A stretch of 64,000 nucleotides of DNA, taken from Stenogyne calaminthoides. Its lineage: Eukaryota > Streptophyta > Magnoliopsida > Lamiales > Lamiaceae. The translations under genes and the position numbers were made by a program. Below the pieces are notes generated by a model. It was not told the DNA's origin, made no database searches, and saw only the letters and a program-made list of their open reading frames with translations. Where the stretch lies: contig JBBCBC010000007.1 of assembly GCA_037126765.1 (NCBI GenBank), forward strand, positions 24,995,667 through 25,059,666, given 5' to 3'. Shown here piece by piece: positions 45,316 through 56,889 of the stretch; the stretch's first letter is position 1, and each line of letters begins with the position of its first letter.

Positions 45316-48300
45316 TCTATTTTTCAGGTGAAAGACAAGGGCACTGAGCTGAATGAAGACAACATAGCACTGATGAGTGGAAATGAATTAACTCCTGCTG
45401 TATGGTATCTAGATAGTGGATGTTCAAGACATATGACAGGATATAAGCAGCTAATCACTGACTATGTTGAGCAAAAAGGTCCTCAGATCACATTTGGAGA
45501 CAATTCCAAAGGACAAACTGAAGGATATGGAACTCTTGAAATTGATTATGTTCATATCCATGGTGTTTCATATGTATCTGGTCTAAAGCATAACTTGCTT
45601 TCTATAAGCCAATTATGTGACAAAGGATTCAATGTTGAGTTCTCAAAGAACTTATGTTATGTGAAAGACAATACTTCACAGAAAATTCTACTGACTGGTA
45701 CTAGAAAAGGAAATGTGTATCTAGCTGATTGGAGTTCAACTCCTAAAGATACATGTTTGGTTGCGAAAAGTTCCACTGATACCAGTTGGTTGTGGCACAA
45801 AAGGATGAATCACCTAAACTTCAAAACCCTGAACAAACTTGCAAGATTAGCACTTGTGAGGGGGTTACCAAATGAAGTGTTCAGTAAAGAACATGTTTGT
45901 GATGCTTGTCAAAAAGGAAAACAAATCAGAGCATCTTTCAAAAGCAGAGTAGATGTTTCTACTGAAAGAATACTTCAACTGTTACATATGGATCTCTTTG
46001 GTCCAAAGAACACCTCGAGCACAAATGGCGTAAAATATACACTTGTGGTAGTTGATGACTACTCTAGATACACATGGGTCATATTCTTACTCAAGAAGAA
46101 AGAGAGAGTCGAAACAAAATCGCCTCGACTAATGAAAAAAGGCTCGATCTTGAAAAGAATCGAGTGTGGTCAAAATCAGATCAGATAAAGGAACTGAGTT
46201 TATCAATCATATTATATCTGATTATTGTGCAGCAAATGGAATAACTCATGAAACATCAGCTGCAAGGACCCCACAACAAAATGGTGTTGCTGAAAGAAGA
46301 AATAGGACTCTGAAAGAAGCTGCAAGGACAATGATTCTTTGAAGTTTATATTCCTAAAAGATTTTGGGTTTGGTTATATCAACACTGCATGCTATTCTCA
46401 GAATAGATCCATGCTAACCAAGAATCAAGGAAAAACTCCATATGAGCTGTGGAATGAAAGGAAGCCTCTTGTTTCTTTCTTTCGTGTGTTTGGTTGCAAG
46501 TGTTTCATACACAATAATGGTAAAGATCAGTTGAAAACTTTTGATAGCAAAGTCGATGAAGGGATATTCTTAGGATATTCTCAAGTCAAGAAAAAGCCTT
46601 CGAGTTTACAACCTGTAGGACTCTTATTGTGGAAGAAACACCTCATGTTGTTTTTGATGAATCTACTTGTATTCGGAAAAAAGAACATGACTTCAGAGAA
46701 CCCACCAAGAGAATCACCGGACTTAGCCTTGAAAAAAGAATGATAAAACATCCTCTCGAACCTAAAAAGAAGAAGTCACCACTTTCTATGAATGGAGTGA
46801 ATCGGACTCGAGCAAAGAAGTTCGTGGATGGAAAAACTTCGGGATGGTGAGACTCGGGATGGAAATTGTCCACCTGAAGGAAAGCCAACACACTAAAAAG
46901 TCGACCAATCAAACATACACCGCCTTCACACTCGGGTATGTAATGCCGATGAAGATGTGGTCACAAATGAGGCAAACTCTGAATCTATCAACCAAAGGGG
47001 AACAAATGTCTCTGACAATGTTCTGAATGGAATTTCCCCTGAGGAAGATGATTCTCTTTCTCCTTTTCTGTTGTTCCCTGAATTTAATGAACTGAATGAA
47101 CCTAATATTTCTAATGTTGAGGATACTATTGAAGGGGGAACATCCAGGAGAAGATGGTTGGATAGTCATCCTACAAGTCAGGTTGTGGGTGATCTATCAG
47201 ATGGTGTCAAAACAAGAAAGTTCCATGGTGAAAGTGCTTTATTCTGCTGCTTCCTATCTGAAAAAGAACCTACTGAGATTGAAGAAGCTCTACAAGATTC
47301 ATTTTGGATTACTGCTATGCAAGAAGAGCTGAATCAGTTCTCAAGGAATGAAGTTTGGGAGCTAGTGGATAGACCTAAGAGGCACAATGTGATTGGAACT
47401 AAGTGGGTGTTCAAGAATAAGAGTGATGAGAACAACAACATTGTAAGAAACAAGGCAAGGCTAGTTGCACAAGGTTATTCCCAAGAAGAAGGCTTGGATT
47501 ATGATGAAACCTTAACACCTGTTGCAAGATTAGAAGCCATCAGATTGTTTCTTGCATGTGCTGCCCACATGAAATTCACAGTCTATCAGATGGATGTGAA
47601 AAGTGCATTTCTAAATGGTGTGCTTAAGGAAGAGGTTTATGTGGAACAACCTCCTGATTTCAGACAGAATGACCAAGTTTACAGGCTCATGAAAGCCTTG
47701 TATGGTCTTAAGCAAGCACCCAGAGCATGGTATGATACCCTTTCTCAGTTTCTTACTGACCATGGTTTTATCAAAGGAACTGTTGATAGGACTTTGTTCA
47801 GGATAGAAGATGGGAAAGATATCTTACTTGTTCAGATCTATGTAGATGACATCATATTTAGATCTCCAAATCATCAGTTGTGTGAAAAGTTTTCTACCCT
47901 GATGAAAGGAAAGTTTGAGATGTCAATGATGGGAAGTACACCAATCAGGTGAAACAAATTAAGGAAGGAATTTTCATCAATCAAGAAAAGTACACCAGAG
48001 ATCTGATTGCAAAGTATGGTGTACAGAATTGCAATGCAGTTAGAATTCCCATGAATACTAACTACAAGATGGATCCTGATCCTGAAGGCAAAACAGTAAA
48101 TCACACTGATTATAGAGGGATCATTGGATCACTGCTATATCTCACAACAAGTAGGCCTGATATAACATTTGCTGTTGGGATATGTGCAAGATACCAAGCT
48201 AATCCTAAGACTAGTCACATGGAGGCTGCCAAAAAGATTCTGAAATATCTTAAGGGCACTGTGAATAGAGGATTATGGTATCCAGCTGATAATAACCTTG

Positions 48301-48617
48301 AATTAACTGGTTATTCAGATGCTGATTATGGAGGATGTTGAATTGACAGAAAGTCTACCACAGGAACTTGTCAATTTCTTGGAAGTAAACTGATATCATG
48401 GTTTTCAAAGAAACATACCTCAAAAGAGCAACTAAGTACTCATCGGGTTTAATACATGGTCAGCAGAAGTCAAGCAGCCGCATTCTTTGCCTCGCATAAA
48501 CAATTGAGGGATTATAAGATTATAGCCAATGAAGTACCTATATTTTGTGATAATAATAATGCAATTGCTATTACACAAAATCCGGTATTGCACACCAGAT
48601 GTAAGCATGTTGATATC
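45316..48617 (+). pseudogene. Pol of S-plus, main part: protease, integrase, RT, RNase H
   Basis: Protease motif VWYLDSGCSRHMTG near 45400. Integrase zinc-binding region HKRMNHLNF...CDACQKGK (45795-45920), catalytic Asp in LLHMDLFGP and VVDDYSRYTW, and Glu in QQNGVAERRNRTLKEA (46275 on) after a frameshift near 46100. Linker 46560-46960 is badly shifted. RT 47240-47940 has ARLVAQGYSQEEG, MDVKSAFLNG, LYGLKQAPRAWY and IYVDDIIF. A ~24-base deletion near 47938 shifts into RNase H (47949 on), with SDADYGGC then a TGA at 48340 (CGA in S-minus). RNase H reads to TRCKHVDI, where N-plus interrupts. Confidence 0.9.
48342..48344 (+). other. Nonsense change in RNase H of S-plus
   Basis: GGATGTTGAATTGAC encodes GC-stop-ID, whereas S-minus reads GCRID. 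A CGA to TGA transition, typical of methylated-CpG decay, explains it. Confidence 0.7.
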
Positions 48618-50347
48618 TGTTGGGATATTTTAGTTTTGATGTATTATGCCAAAACATTATTAACTTGTGTTATTCAAGCTATTTTACAGATAACAAGTTA
48701 AGGGGGAACGAGAGAACAAATTGAGGGGGAACTCATGAAATCAGAAGAAGATGATCGAGATCGACAAGGTCAGAGATTTAGACCGACGAGATCGATGAGT
48801 AAGATGAGTTCCCGAAGTTTATCGATGAAGCCGCGCAAAAATCGATGTGAAGAAAAGCTAAAGCCAAAGAAATCGTAAGAAAGTTTGCGATCGTAAGATG
48901 AGTAAAAGAGATCGATCAAGATCGACGTGATCGAGATCGATATGAAGATGAGCAGATGAGACTGATCGAGATCAGACGTGATCGAGATCAGATATGAAAA
49001 CCTGATATGCTAACCTGATGGAGATGACCTGATGCTATCCTGAGATGATCCTGAAGAAGTGTTGATCCGACCGTCGAAATGATCGATCGTGCAAGAAGAA
49101 ATCGATAAATTCGAAATAATGTGACCTCGAGGGTCGATGTCCGACCAAGAGCCGAACTCAAGAAGTTCTCGAAAGTCAAGATGCCCGACGTATAAGGTCC
49201 GGCCAAGAAAAGTCTCGCCAATCAAGAAACCTCGAGACTCGGGATAGAATCAAGAAAAAAAGACTCAAGATGTCATCAAGACACCGAGGCTCGAGATAAC
49301 TCAAGGCTCGGATAACTCAATGGTTCGGAGATAGCTCGATAAACTCAAGGTTCGGGATAGCTCGAGATAATTTGAAGGCTCGTGACAACTCGGATAACCT
49401 AAAGGCTCGGATAGCTCGATAACTCAAGGCTCGAGATAAACCAAGGCTCGAGATAGAATCAAGATCCCGAGACTCATAAGAAATCAAAGAATATAGTCGT
49501 TAGATTCAGCTGACGTGGACCAATGAGAGGAAGACGACAAGACTGGAAAAGCTGCAAAAAGCTACAGCGTAGTATGGATTTGAATGTGATTTTCTCCAAC
49601 GGTAACATTCAAATCCACACTATAAATACAAGTTCTTCCTTCATTATCAAGTGTGGAAGTGTAGAGAATGTGGCAAACAATGCTACAGAGCTAAGAAGCC
49701 AAATCATCTAGCATTCCCACCATAGAACACAGAGCAAGAAATACACCCATATATTCAAAAGAGTGTTCTACCCTAGATCTAAGCAAAAATGCCATATCCT
49801 AAGCTTAGAGAGTTTTTCTCATCCTTAGCATTGAGGCTAAACAAATGTAAGGGAAAATCTCAACCTAGTTGGAAACCAAACAAATCTTTACCCAAACCCA
49901 AAAGTTAGGTTAAGTTTGTTTTACCGCAAGATTTCAGACTAGGGATTATAGTTTTTGATTTTTGGGATCGGTTGAGTGTGAACTCGATAAATATCTATAG
50001 GCAATCCCGTGAGGGTGATAAGTCCCGTTTGAGTGTGAACTCGGTAAACATCTGTTGGGTGTTGGACTAACACGTTAAACTAAGTCCAGTCGGTTAAGTC
50101 GGTTAAGTTGGTGCCCCGAAAGGGAAGAGTGGATGTAGGACGGGTTTCGTCCGAACCATTTTAAAAATCGTGTGTTCTTTACTGCTTTTTATTTATACTT
50201 GTCATATGCATTTGATTATAAGCAAAACACACACATAGTTCTTAAAAGCAAAAAATTAGGAATCACTCTGCCCTCACCCCTGTTTTATATGCATGACATG
50301 ATATCTTCCGCTGCACATGGGTTTTTCTCACAAATTTGGGACCATCA
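48618..50347 (+). repeat. 5' LTR of N-plus, 1730 bp
   Basis: It starts TGTTGGGATATT and ends CTCACAAATTTGGGACCATCA-like sequence at 50347. Between 48746 and 49490 it is respelled (TCGA, CTCGA) relative to CTGA/TCAG spelling at matching places of the second LTR; elsewhere the two are almost identical. Confidence 0.9.
49621..49628 (+). promoter_or_regulatory. TATA box of N-plus 5' LTR
   Basis: TATAAATA after AATCCACAC, as in N1. Confidence 0.6.
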
Positions 50348-50488
50348 ATTGGTATCAGAGCGGGAGTTCAACAGATCACTATTTTCAAAGTGATCGCTTT
50401 GAGCTGATCCATTTTTAAACAAAACCCTATCTCTGTATAAATGCATATATTTTAAATGTTTTGGCGTCATTACCAAAAAGGGGGAAAT
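50348..50488 (+). other. N-plus mini internal region, 141 bp
   Basis: Primer site at 50350-50361, an inverted GATCACT...AGTGATC stretch, and polypurine tract AAAAAGGGGGAAAT (50475-50488), then the next LTR. No coding capacity. Confidence 0.9.
50350..50361 (+). other. Primer-binding site of N-plus
   Basis: TGGTATCAGAGC two bases after the LTR end. Confidence 0.9.
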
Positions 50489-52223
50489 TGTTGGGATATT
50501 TTAGTTTTGATGAATTATGCCAAAACATTATTAACTTGTGTTATTCAAGCTATTTCACAGATAACAAGTTAAGGGGGAACAAGAGAACAAATTGAGGGGG
50601 AACTCACGAAATTAGAACAAGATAATCGAGATCAGATGAGGCTGCAGACGAGACTGATCGAGATCAGATGAGTAAGATGAGTTCCGGAGTTTACTGATGA
50701 GCAGTGCAAAATCAGATGTGAAGAAAAGCTAAAGCCAACAAATCAGAAGAGAAGGTTGCAGATCAGAAGATGAGCAAAAGAGACTGATCAAGATCATACA
50801 TTATCGAGATCAGATATGAAGATGAGCAGATGAGACTGATCGAGATTAGACGTGATCGAGATCAGATATGAAAACCTGATATGCTAACCTGATGGAGATG
50901 ACCTGATGTTATCCTGAGATGATCCTGAAGAAGTGTTGATCTGATCACGAGCCGATCGATCGATCAAGAAGAAATCGATAGCTCGAAATCAATGTGACCT
51001 CGAGGGTCGATGTCCGAATTAAGAAGAGTCGAACTCAAGAAGCCTCGAGTGTCAAGATGCCCGACGATAAGGTCCGCCAAGAAAAGTCTGGCAGAATCAA
51101 GAAACCCGAGACTCGATAGAAAATCAAGAAATCAAGACTCAAGATGTCATCAAGACACCGAGGCTCGATAACTCAAGGCTCGATAACCTCAAGGTTCAGA
51201 TAACTCGATAACTCCAAGGTTCGATAGCTCAGATAAACTGAAGGCTCAGATAGCTCAGATAACCTAAAGGCTCAGATAGCTCAGATAACCTGAAGGCTCA
51301 GATAAAATGAAGGCTCAGATAGAACTGAAGATCCTGAGACTCATAAGAAACTGAAGAATATAGCCGTTAGATTCAGCTGACGTGGACCAATGAGAGGAAG
51401 ACGACAAGACTGGAAAAGCTGCAAAAAGCTACAGCGTAGTATGGATTTGAATGTGATTTTCTCCAACGGTAACATTCAAATCCACACTATAAATACAAGT
51501 TCTTCCTTCATTATCAAGTGTGGAAGTGTAGAGAATGTGGCAAACAATGCTACAGAGCTAAGAAGCCAAATCATCTAGCATTCCCACCATAGAACACAGA
51601 GCAAGAAATACACGCATATATTCAAAAGAGTGTTCTACCCTAGATCTATGCAAAAATGCCATATCCTAAGCTTAGAGAGATTTTTCCATCCTTAGCATTG
51701 AGGCTAAACAAATGTAAGGGAAAATCTCAACCTAGTTGGAAACCAAACAAATCTTTACCCAAACCCAAAAGTTAGGTTAAGTTTGTTTTACCGCAAGATT
51801 TCAGACTAGGGATTCTAGTTTCTGATTTCTGGGATTGGTTGAGTGTGAACTCGGTAAATATCTATAGGCAATACCGTTAGGGTGATAAGTCCCGTTTTAG
51901 TGTGAACTCGGTAAACATCTGTTGGGTGTTGGACTAACACGTTAAACTAAGTCCAGTAGGTTAAGTCGGTTAAGTCGGTTAAGTTGGTGCCCCGAAAGGG
52001 AAGAGTGGATGTAGGACGGGTTTCGTCCGAACCACGTTAAAAATCGTGTGTTCTTTACTGCTTTATGTTTATACTTGTCATATGCATTTGATTATAAGCA
52101 AAACACACACATCGTTCTTAAAAGCGAAAAATTAGGAATCACTCTGCCCTCACCCCTATTTTATATGCATGACACGATATCTTCCGCTGCACATGGGTTT
52201 TCCTCACAAATTTGGGACCATCA
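50489..52223 (+). repeat. 3' LTR of N-plus, 1735 bp
   Basis: Starts right after the polypurine tract and ends GGGACCATCA before ATATC. The block 50935-51235 is respelled toward TCGA relative to N1, while 50600-50930 and 51240-51340 keep CTGA/CTCAG spelling. Confidence 0.9.
51488..51495 (+). promoter_or_regulatory. TATA box of N-plus 3' LTR
   Basis: TATAAATA after AATCCACAC. Confidence 0.6.
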
Positions 52224-52387
52224 ATATCAGAAATCACTTCATCAGAGATCAGGTTGAGAAGAAAGACATCAGGATTGAGAAAATTCATACAGATAAACAG
52301 AGAGTTGATATCTTGACTAAACCTTTAGCTGAATCAAGATTTCAGGAACTATCAGTTAGATTAGGTATGTTGGATCCAGGTGTATGA
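52224..52387 (+). pseudogene. Pol of S-plus, end of RNase H
   Basis: Continues the RNase H domain after N-plus: RNHFIRDQVEKKDIRIEKIH, then DILTKPLAESRFQELSVRLG and MLDPGV with TGA at 52385-52387. It matches the S-minus end, which closes DPGE then TAA. Confidence 0.88.
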
Positions 52388-53091
52388 AGCAAATCTAAAA
52401 AATTGAAGGTTTTCAGATGCATGAAGTTTTCTCAGGATTTTACTGAGAAACTCAAGATAAAATTGAAAGTACTGAACTCTGAGTCTTGGGAAACTCAGAT
52501 ATCCTGAAGATCAGTACTCAGTGTTATACTGATCTTGCTCAGTACTCAGTATCATACTGACCTCGTTCAGTACTCAGTATTATACTGACCCAGCTCAGTA
52601 CTCAGTATCATACTGACATTTTATCAAGGTCAAAACACAGTAAGACTAATAGAGGAGAATTAGTCTGAAGAAGTAATGACTCATGCAATGCATTTATTGT
52701 CTAACGGAATCTCAGTAATCATTGGCAATAAATAACAAAACACCTGAAGGAATATTTGGGCGGGACCTTTGAAATACCGAAGAAGGTCAATGGTCTGCAG
52801 GAACAGTAATTAATTGCACTGTTCATTAATCACCAATAAGGTTAAATTGGCGGCGTAATATTCGTGAAATCGTCCTTTCATATACCCGATTTAGTCGGTG
52901 ATTAATCTCAACCGTCGATTTCTTCAATCTATACGATTTCCCATGAATCAATTATATATATTCATTGAGAATTCATTTAAAGCCCCAATTCCAAAAGCCT
53001 TCATCTTCAAAACACTCTGCTTCTAAAAACCTCTCATTTGCCCAAAAACCCTTCATCGTTCTCAAAACCCTTCACCCAAAAATTCTTCAAA
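52388..53091 (+). other. Spacer between pol and accessory ORF, S-plus
   Basis: About 700 non-coding bases holding a tandem array (52508-52620) and then AT-rich DNA with a TATATATA-like run at 52953-52961. The accessory frame's ATG is 130 bases further on. A subgenomic promoter or a splice acceptor could lie here, but neither is proven. Confidence 0.5.
52508..52620 (+). repeat. CAGTACTCAGTATYATACTG tandem repeats
   Basis: Four units of about 35 bases, each with the near-palindrome CAGTACTCAGTATTATACTG followed by a variable ACCTCGTT-like linker. The matching spacer of S-minus has no such array. Confidence 0.85.
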
Positions 53092-56000
53092 ATGATGTTC
53101 TCGGTTTATGATAAACTTGCCATTTCTAACAAGCCATGGTACGAGTACGTTGTTTCGCTCGAAAGCTCATCGAATGCAACACACGAAGAAGAAGCTTTGC
53201 ACTTGATTCGATTGGCGAAGCTCACATGCCTGGTTGCGAATCAACCAGAGGCGGAAAATTCAAAAGAGGTAATCGAATTTATCTCTAATTTGAAAATAGA
53301 CGAAGAGGACCGTATAGAGTCACAAATTACAGTTTCTCACTTAGAGCATAGCTCAAAATATGTCAATTTTGTGAGGGAATTGTATATAATTCCTAAGAAC
53401 CTTAATGACGTATATGAGTTGAGCGATAGAGGAGAAGACCCTACAATGTATATGATGGGTAGAGAACAAGAGTATCTTGATATGATTACAGAGCATCCTG
53501 TTAAGTTTGAGGCTACTCTCAATAAAAGGCATTTGAAGCCTAAGTATAGAGTTATGCTGGATATCGTGAGCAAATGTATAATGAGTCGGTCCGACAGTTT
53601 TGAGCAAATTAGTACGCCAAAGCTGAGATTAATGGTGGCTATTGAAGATTCACCCACCACCGCATTCAACTGGTTGCGTTATTTAATAAAAGTGGTGAGT
53701 GACCAAGCAAAACAAGTCAAGAAGGAGAACGACTCGGTTGTTATTAAAGGGAAGATCCTACATGCAACCAAGATAACATTCATCTTGGAGATGTGCAGAG
53801 AAGAAGAAGACATCTTCGCCAACTCCTCACCCTTTCCAAGGTCCAAGATTCTTTTCAAGCCAACTACATCAATGAAGACTTTGAAGGGAAAGAAAGAGAA
53901 GAAGGAGGAGACTGCTGCAGAAGGAGCTGCTGAGCAAGCCCATCAAACCAGGGGGAAGGCTTTGCTGGAGGTGAAGAGAGAAAAGGGAGAAGCCCTGAAG
54001 AAGAAAACACTGGCTCCTAAGTGCAGAAAAGTTCAAATTTCTACTGAGGAGGAGGTCAGTGAAACGGAGGAAGTCCAACCTGAGGGCCAGCAAGGATAGA
54101 AATCTCCATTGCAAGTACTGGCTCAGGCTGTGACTACTGCTCAAGAACAGGTGACCTCAGGTTTCTACTGAGGAGATGCCAGTTCAGACCTCAGAACAAA
54201 CTGAGCCTCAGTAGCTGCTGAATCTGGACATGCTCCTGAGTGAACCTTTATTAGATCCCTCAGCACCAGAACTTACTGAAGCCATTCCTACTGAACCTGA
54301 AAGCCCAAAGCTGAAGAAGAGAGAGGCAAAAGAGACCGAGTGGCGTAGCAAGGGGGAACGGTTCATTTTGGACAGATACCCTGAGTTAAGCTCATATCCT
54401 GACCTTCAGGATCTCTTCTTTAGACTGAGGACCACTGTCTACATCCTGAACCAAACTCTACCAGAGATGCTGAACATTACCTCCTTCAGAGGAGAGGACT
54501 GGTGGAATGAAGAGACTGCAGTGCTGACTGAGTTCTCCGAGTTCAGGAAGACCAAGCTCCGGATGAAAGTTGCAGATTTTGATGAGCTGGTCAGGAAGAA
54601 GGTGGCTGAAAAGAGGGAAGCTGATGTTGGTGCCTCGAGCTCAAAAGATCAAGATCAAGAAGGGGACCAACAAGGAAATGCTGAGAAGCAATCTCTAATG
54701 AAGAAAGATACTGATGCTGGTCAGCCTGATATCTCACATCCTCAGACTGAAGTTAGCACTCTTCAGGTAACTTTTGCCACTACTAAAAATTATGCCAAAG
54801 CTATTGAAGTTCCTATCTTTAAATATGTTATGTCTGATATGAAGACTGAGGATCAGGTGGAGACTGAGGCCCAGGTGGAGACTGAGGCTCAGGTGGAGCA
54901 CCCAGCTCAGAAGGAACAACACGTTCTATATGCTCCAGAGATTGACTTCAGTCCTATAGTGGACAAGCTGGAGAAGGTGGTGCCAATGGTGGAAAAAGTT
55001 GCCCAAATTGAAGAAACATTGGCCAACCAATCCGAGAAGCTAGAGAACCTGAGTTCATCTTCAGACTTGATGCAGCTTTAGACATCTCTTGCTGACAAAA
55101 TGACTGCCATAGAAGGGAAGGTAGATGGAGTCAAAGCTGAGCTGAATGCAGAGATGAAGCAAATGTATCAGGAGAGGACTTCATATCTTGAAGCCAAGCT
55201 GGTGGAGAAGAATGATCAAATGATAAAGACTGTTGTTGAGGAAATGGGCTCTATGCTCATGACCAAGATGACAGAGATGCTGAAAGATGTATTCTCCAAC
55301 CAGTTTGCACCCTTATCTGAAGAGTTCTCAGTGGCCAAGAGCCATTTGATGAGGCTGGAAGAGGAGCATGATCAGTTAGCTGGAGAAGTGCGGAGTATCA
55401 GTAAAGAGCAATATCACATGGATACCGCACTGTCTCAACTTCTTCCAAGGTATGGTGCCAAAAAGGGGGAAAGGCCTGGTGGCAAGCTGAAGGAGTTGTT
55501 GGCACAAACCTTGAAGAGAAAGGCTGATAAAGAAGCTAAAAAGGAAATTCTTGTTGAAGCCTTAAAAGAAGTAGAAGCCACTAGAAGCTCAAGTTCAAGC
55601 TGAATAGCCAATCTACACTCATGTCTCTGAGCAAACAATGCAGGAAGCTATCTCTGAAAAATTGAGTGGTAGAAGAAAGGTGGAAACAAGCCAAGCCGGT
55701 GCAGAGCAAGCCAAACCAATCAAGAGAAAGGTTGTGGCATTTGTTGAACCAGAGAAGAAAAGAGCAAAAGCTTCAAAGACTACTCAAAGAAAATTGATCA
55801 TTGATTTTGAAGAGTCTGAAGAAGAAGCTGAAAAAGAAGTCTTCGACACAAGGAAAGCTCTGAAATCACTTCAAGTGGAAAAAGAGAAGAAAACTGCTGC
55901 TTCTGTATCAGGAGTTCCTTTAATCAGGAAGAAGAAAGAAAAAGAGCAGAAATGCAGAAGTGGTTTCAAGAAGTTCCTGAGCAAGAGGAGGGGTACTGTT

Positions 56001-56435
56001 AAAGCTCAGAAGTGGCTGCACATTGATAAATGGATGCCTATCCAATTCAATGATGCCTGGGAGGAGATTAAGAGAACCTTCTGGTTCTACTATGAAATTC
56101 TGAGAGAATGGAGGGGGACAAGCTCAGATATGAATGAAGCCTTCATAGATTACTTATTAACTTTCTATCCAAAGTACCTGCAGAGTTGGATTAACTTAGT
56201 AGATGAAGGTAATGCTCAGATTGTTGCCCTTGGTCCATATACCTACCCTGCTCCAAGACTAGAAAATGGTCTGGTGAATGAGACAGCCATTTCTCAAGAG
56301 ATTGCTCAGTATGCCATCTAATTAGGACTGACAGGAAACAACCCAGATATCATCAAAGAAAGGGATGAATTGAAAAAGAGATATTATGGGATGTTCAACC
56401 TGGAGGTGCCTGAGGATGAGGTTGAAGAAGACTGA
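53092..56435 (+). pseudogene. Extra reading frame after pol, S-plus copy (accessory ORF)
   Basis: ATG at 53092 (MMFSVYDKLAISNKPWYEY), chosen because S-minus starts at the same place. About 1,115 codons to TGA at 56433-56435, broken by TAG 54097, a frameshift before 54230, TAG 55079 (CAG in S-minus), a frameshift near 55600 and TAA 56319. Order: N-terminal domain (53092-53830, weakly like the putative plant transposon protein family); Lys/Glu linker; compact domain with YPELSSYPDLQDLFFRLRT; EAQVET repeats; long coiled coil (54940-55570); C-terminal domain with WEEIKRTFWFYYEILREW. No signal peptide or membrane helix. Same strand as pol, where Sireviruses carry env-like frames. Function unknown. 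Confidence 0.78.
54850..54900 (+). repeat. Short GAGACTGAGGCYCAGGTG repeats in accessory ORF
   Basis: Three in-frame copies of an 18-base unit coding VETEAQ-like hexapeptides, just before the coiled coil. Confidence 0.75.
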
Positions 56436-56720
56436 AGACTGAAGAAGACTGAAGACTCTTTGTACTTCTTTTGTTTCAGTTTTTGATAATTTCATTGTAC
56501 TCTGTAACTTCTATCTTACAATCAATGAAAACTTTATCTTTATGCTCAAAGATAATATCTCATTATCTTTTTACATGTCTTTTATGTTTTGATATGCCTT
56601 TGTGATGAAATTGTTGGGAGAATTTGTCATTCTTGGATTGTAATAGGAAAAACTGAAACCTGAGTATAGGTTAAGTGTTTCTGTAACAAGATGGTTTTGG
56701 CATCATAAAAAGGATGAAAT
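56436..56720 (+). other. 3' untranslated region and polypurine tract of S-plus
   Basis: Non-coding. It ends GGCATCATAAAAAGGATGAAAT directly before TGTCGGGAG, the polypurine-tract position. The tract is interrupted (AAAAAGGATGAAAT) compared with AAAAAGGGGGAAAT in S-minus and in the minimal family. Confidence 0.7.
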
Positions 56721-56889
56721 TGTCGGGAGATGAATTTAATAAAGAAGATTTTGATTAGATCCCAAAACCCCTGAGTATGACATGTTCAGGATAATCTTGA
56801 TAGTTGAGTCAGGATTCAGTTTAGAGCGTTCAGGATATTATCTGCACCATGTATAGTCAGCATATATAGATCAGGTTAGATTATGAAGA

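Larger units (their letters stand above)
48618..52223 (+). mobile_element. Minimal LTR retrotransposon N-plus nested in pol
   Basis: LTRs 48618-50347 and 50489-52223 flank a 141-bp internal region. A perfect 5-bp target duplication ATATC (48613-48617 and 52224-52228) flanks it, and removing it with one ATATC rejoins the RNase H frame of S-plus. LTR ends are TGTTGGGATATT and GGGACCATCA. It encodes no protein. It is younger than S-plus, because it lies within it. Confidence 0.93.
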
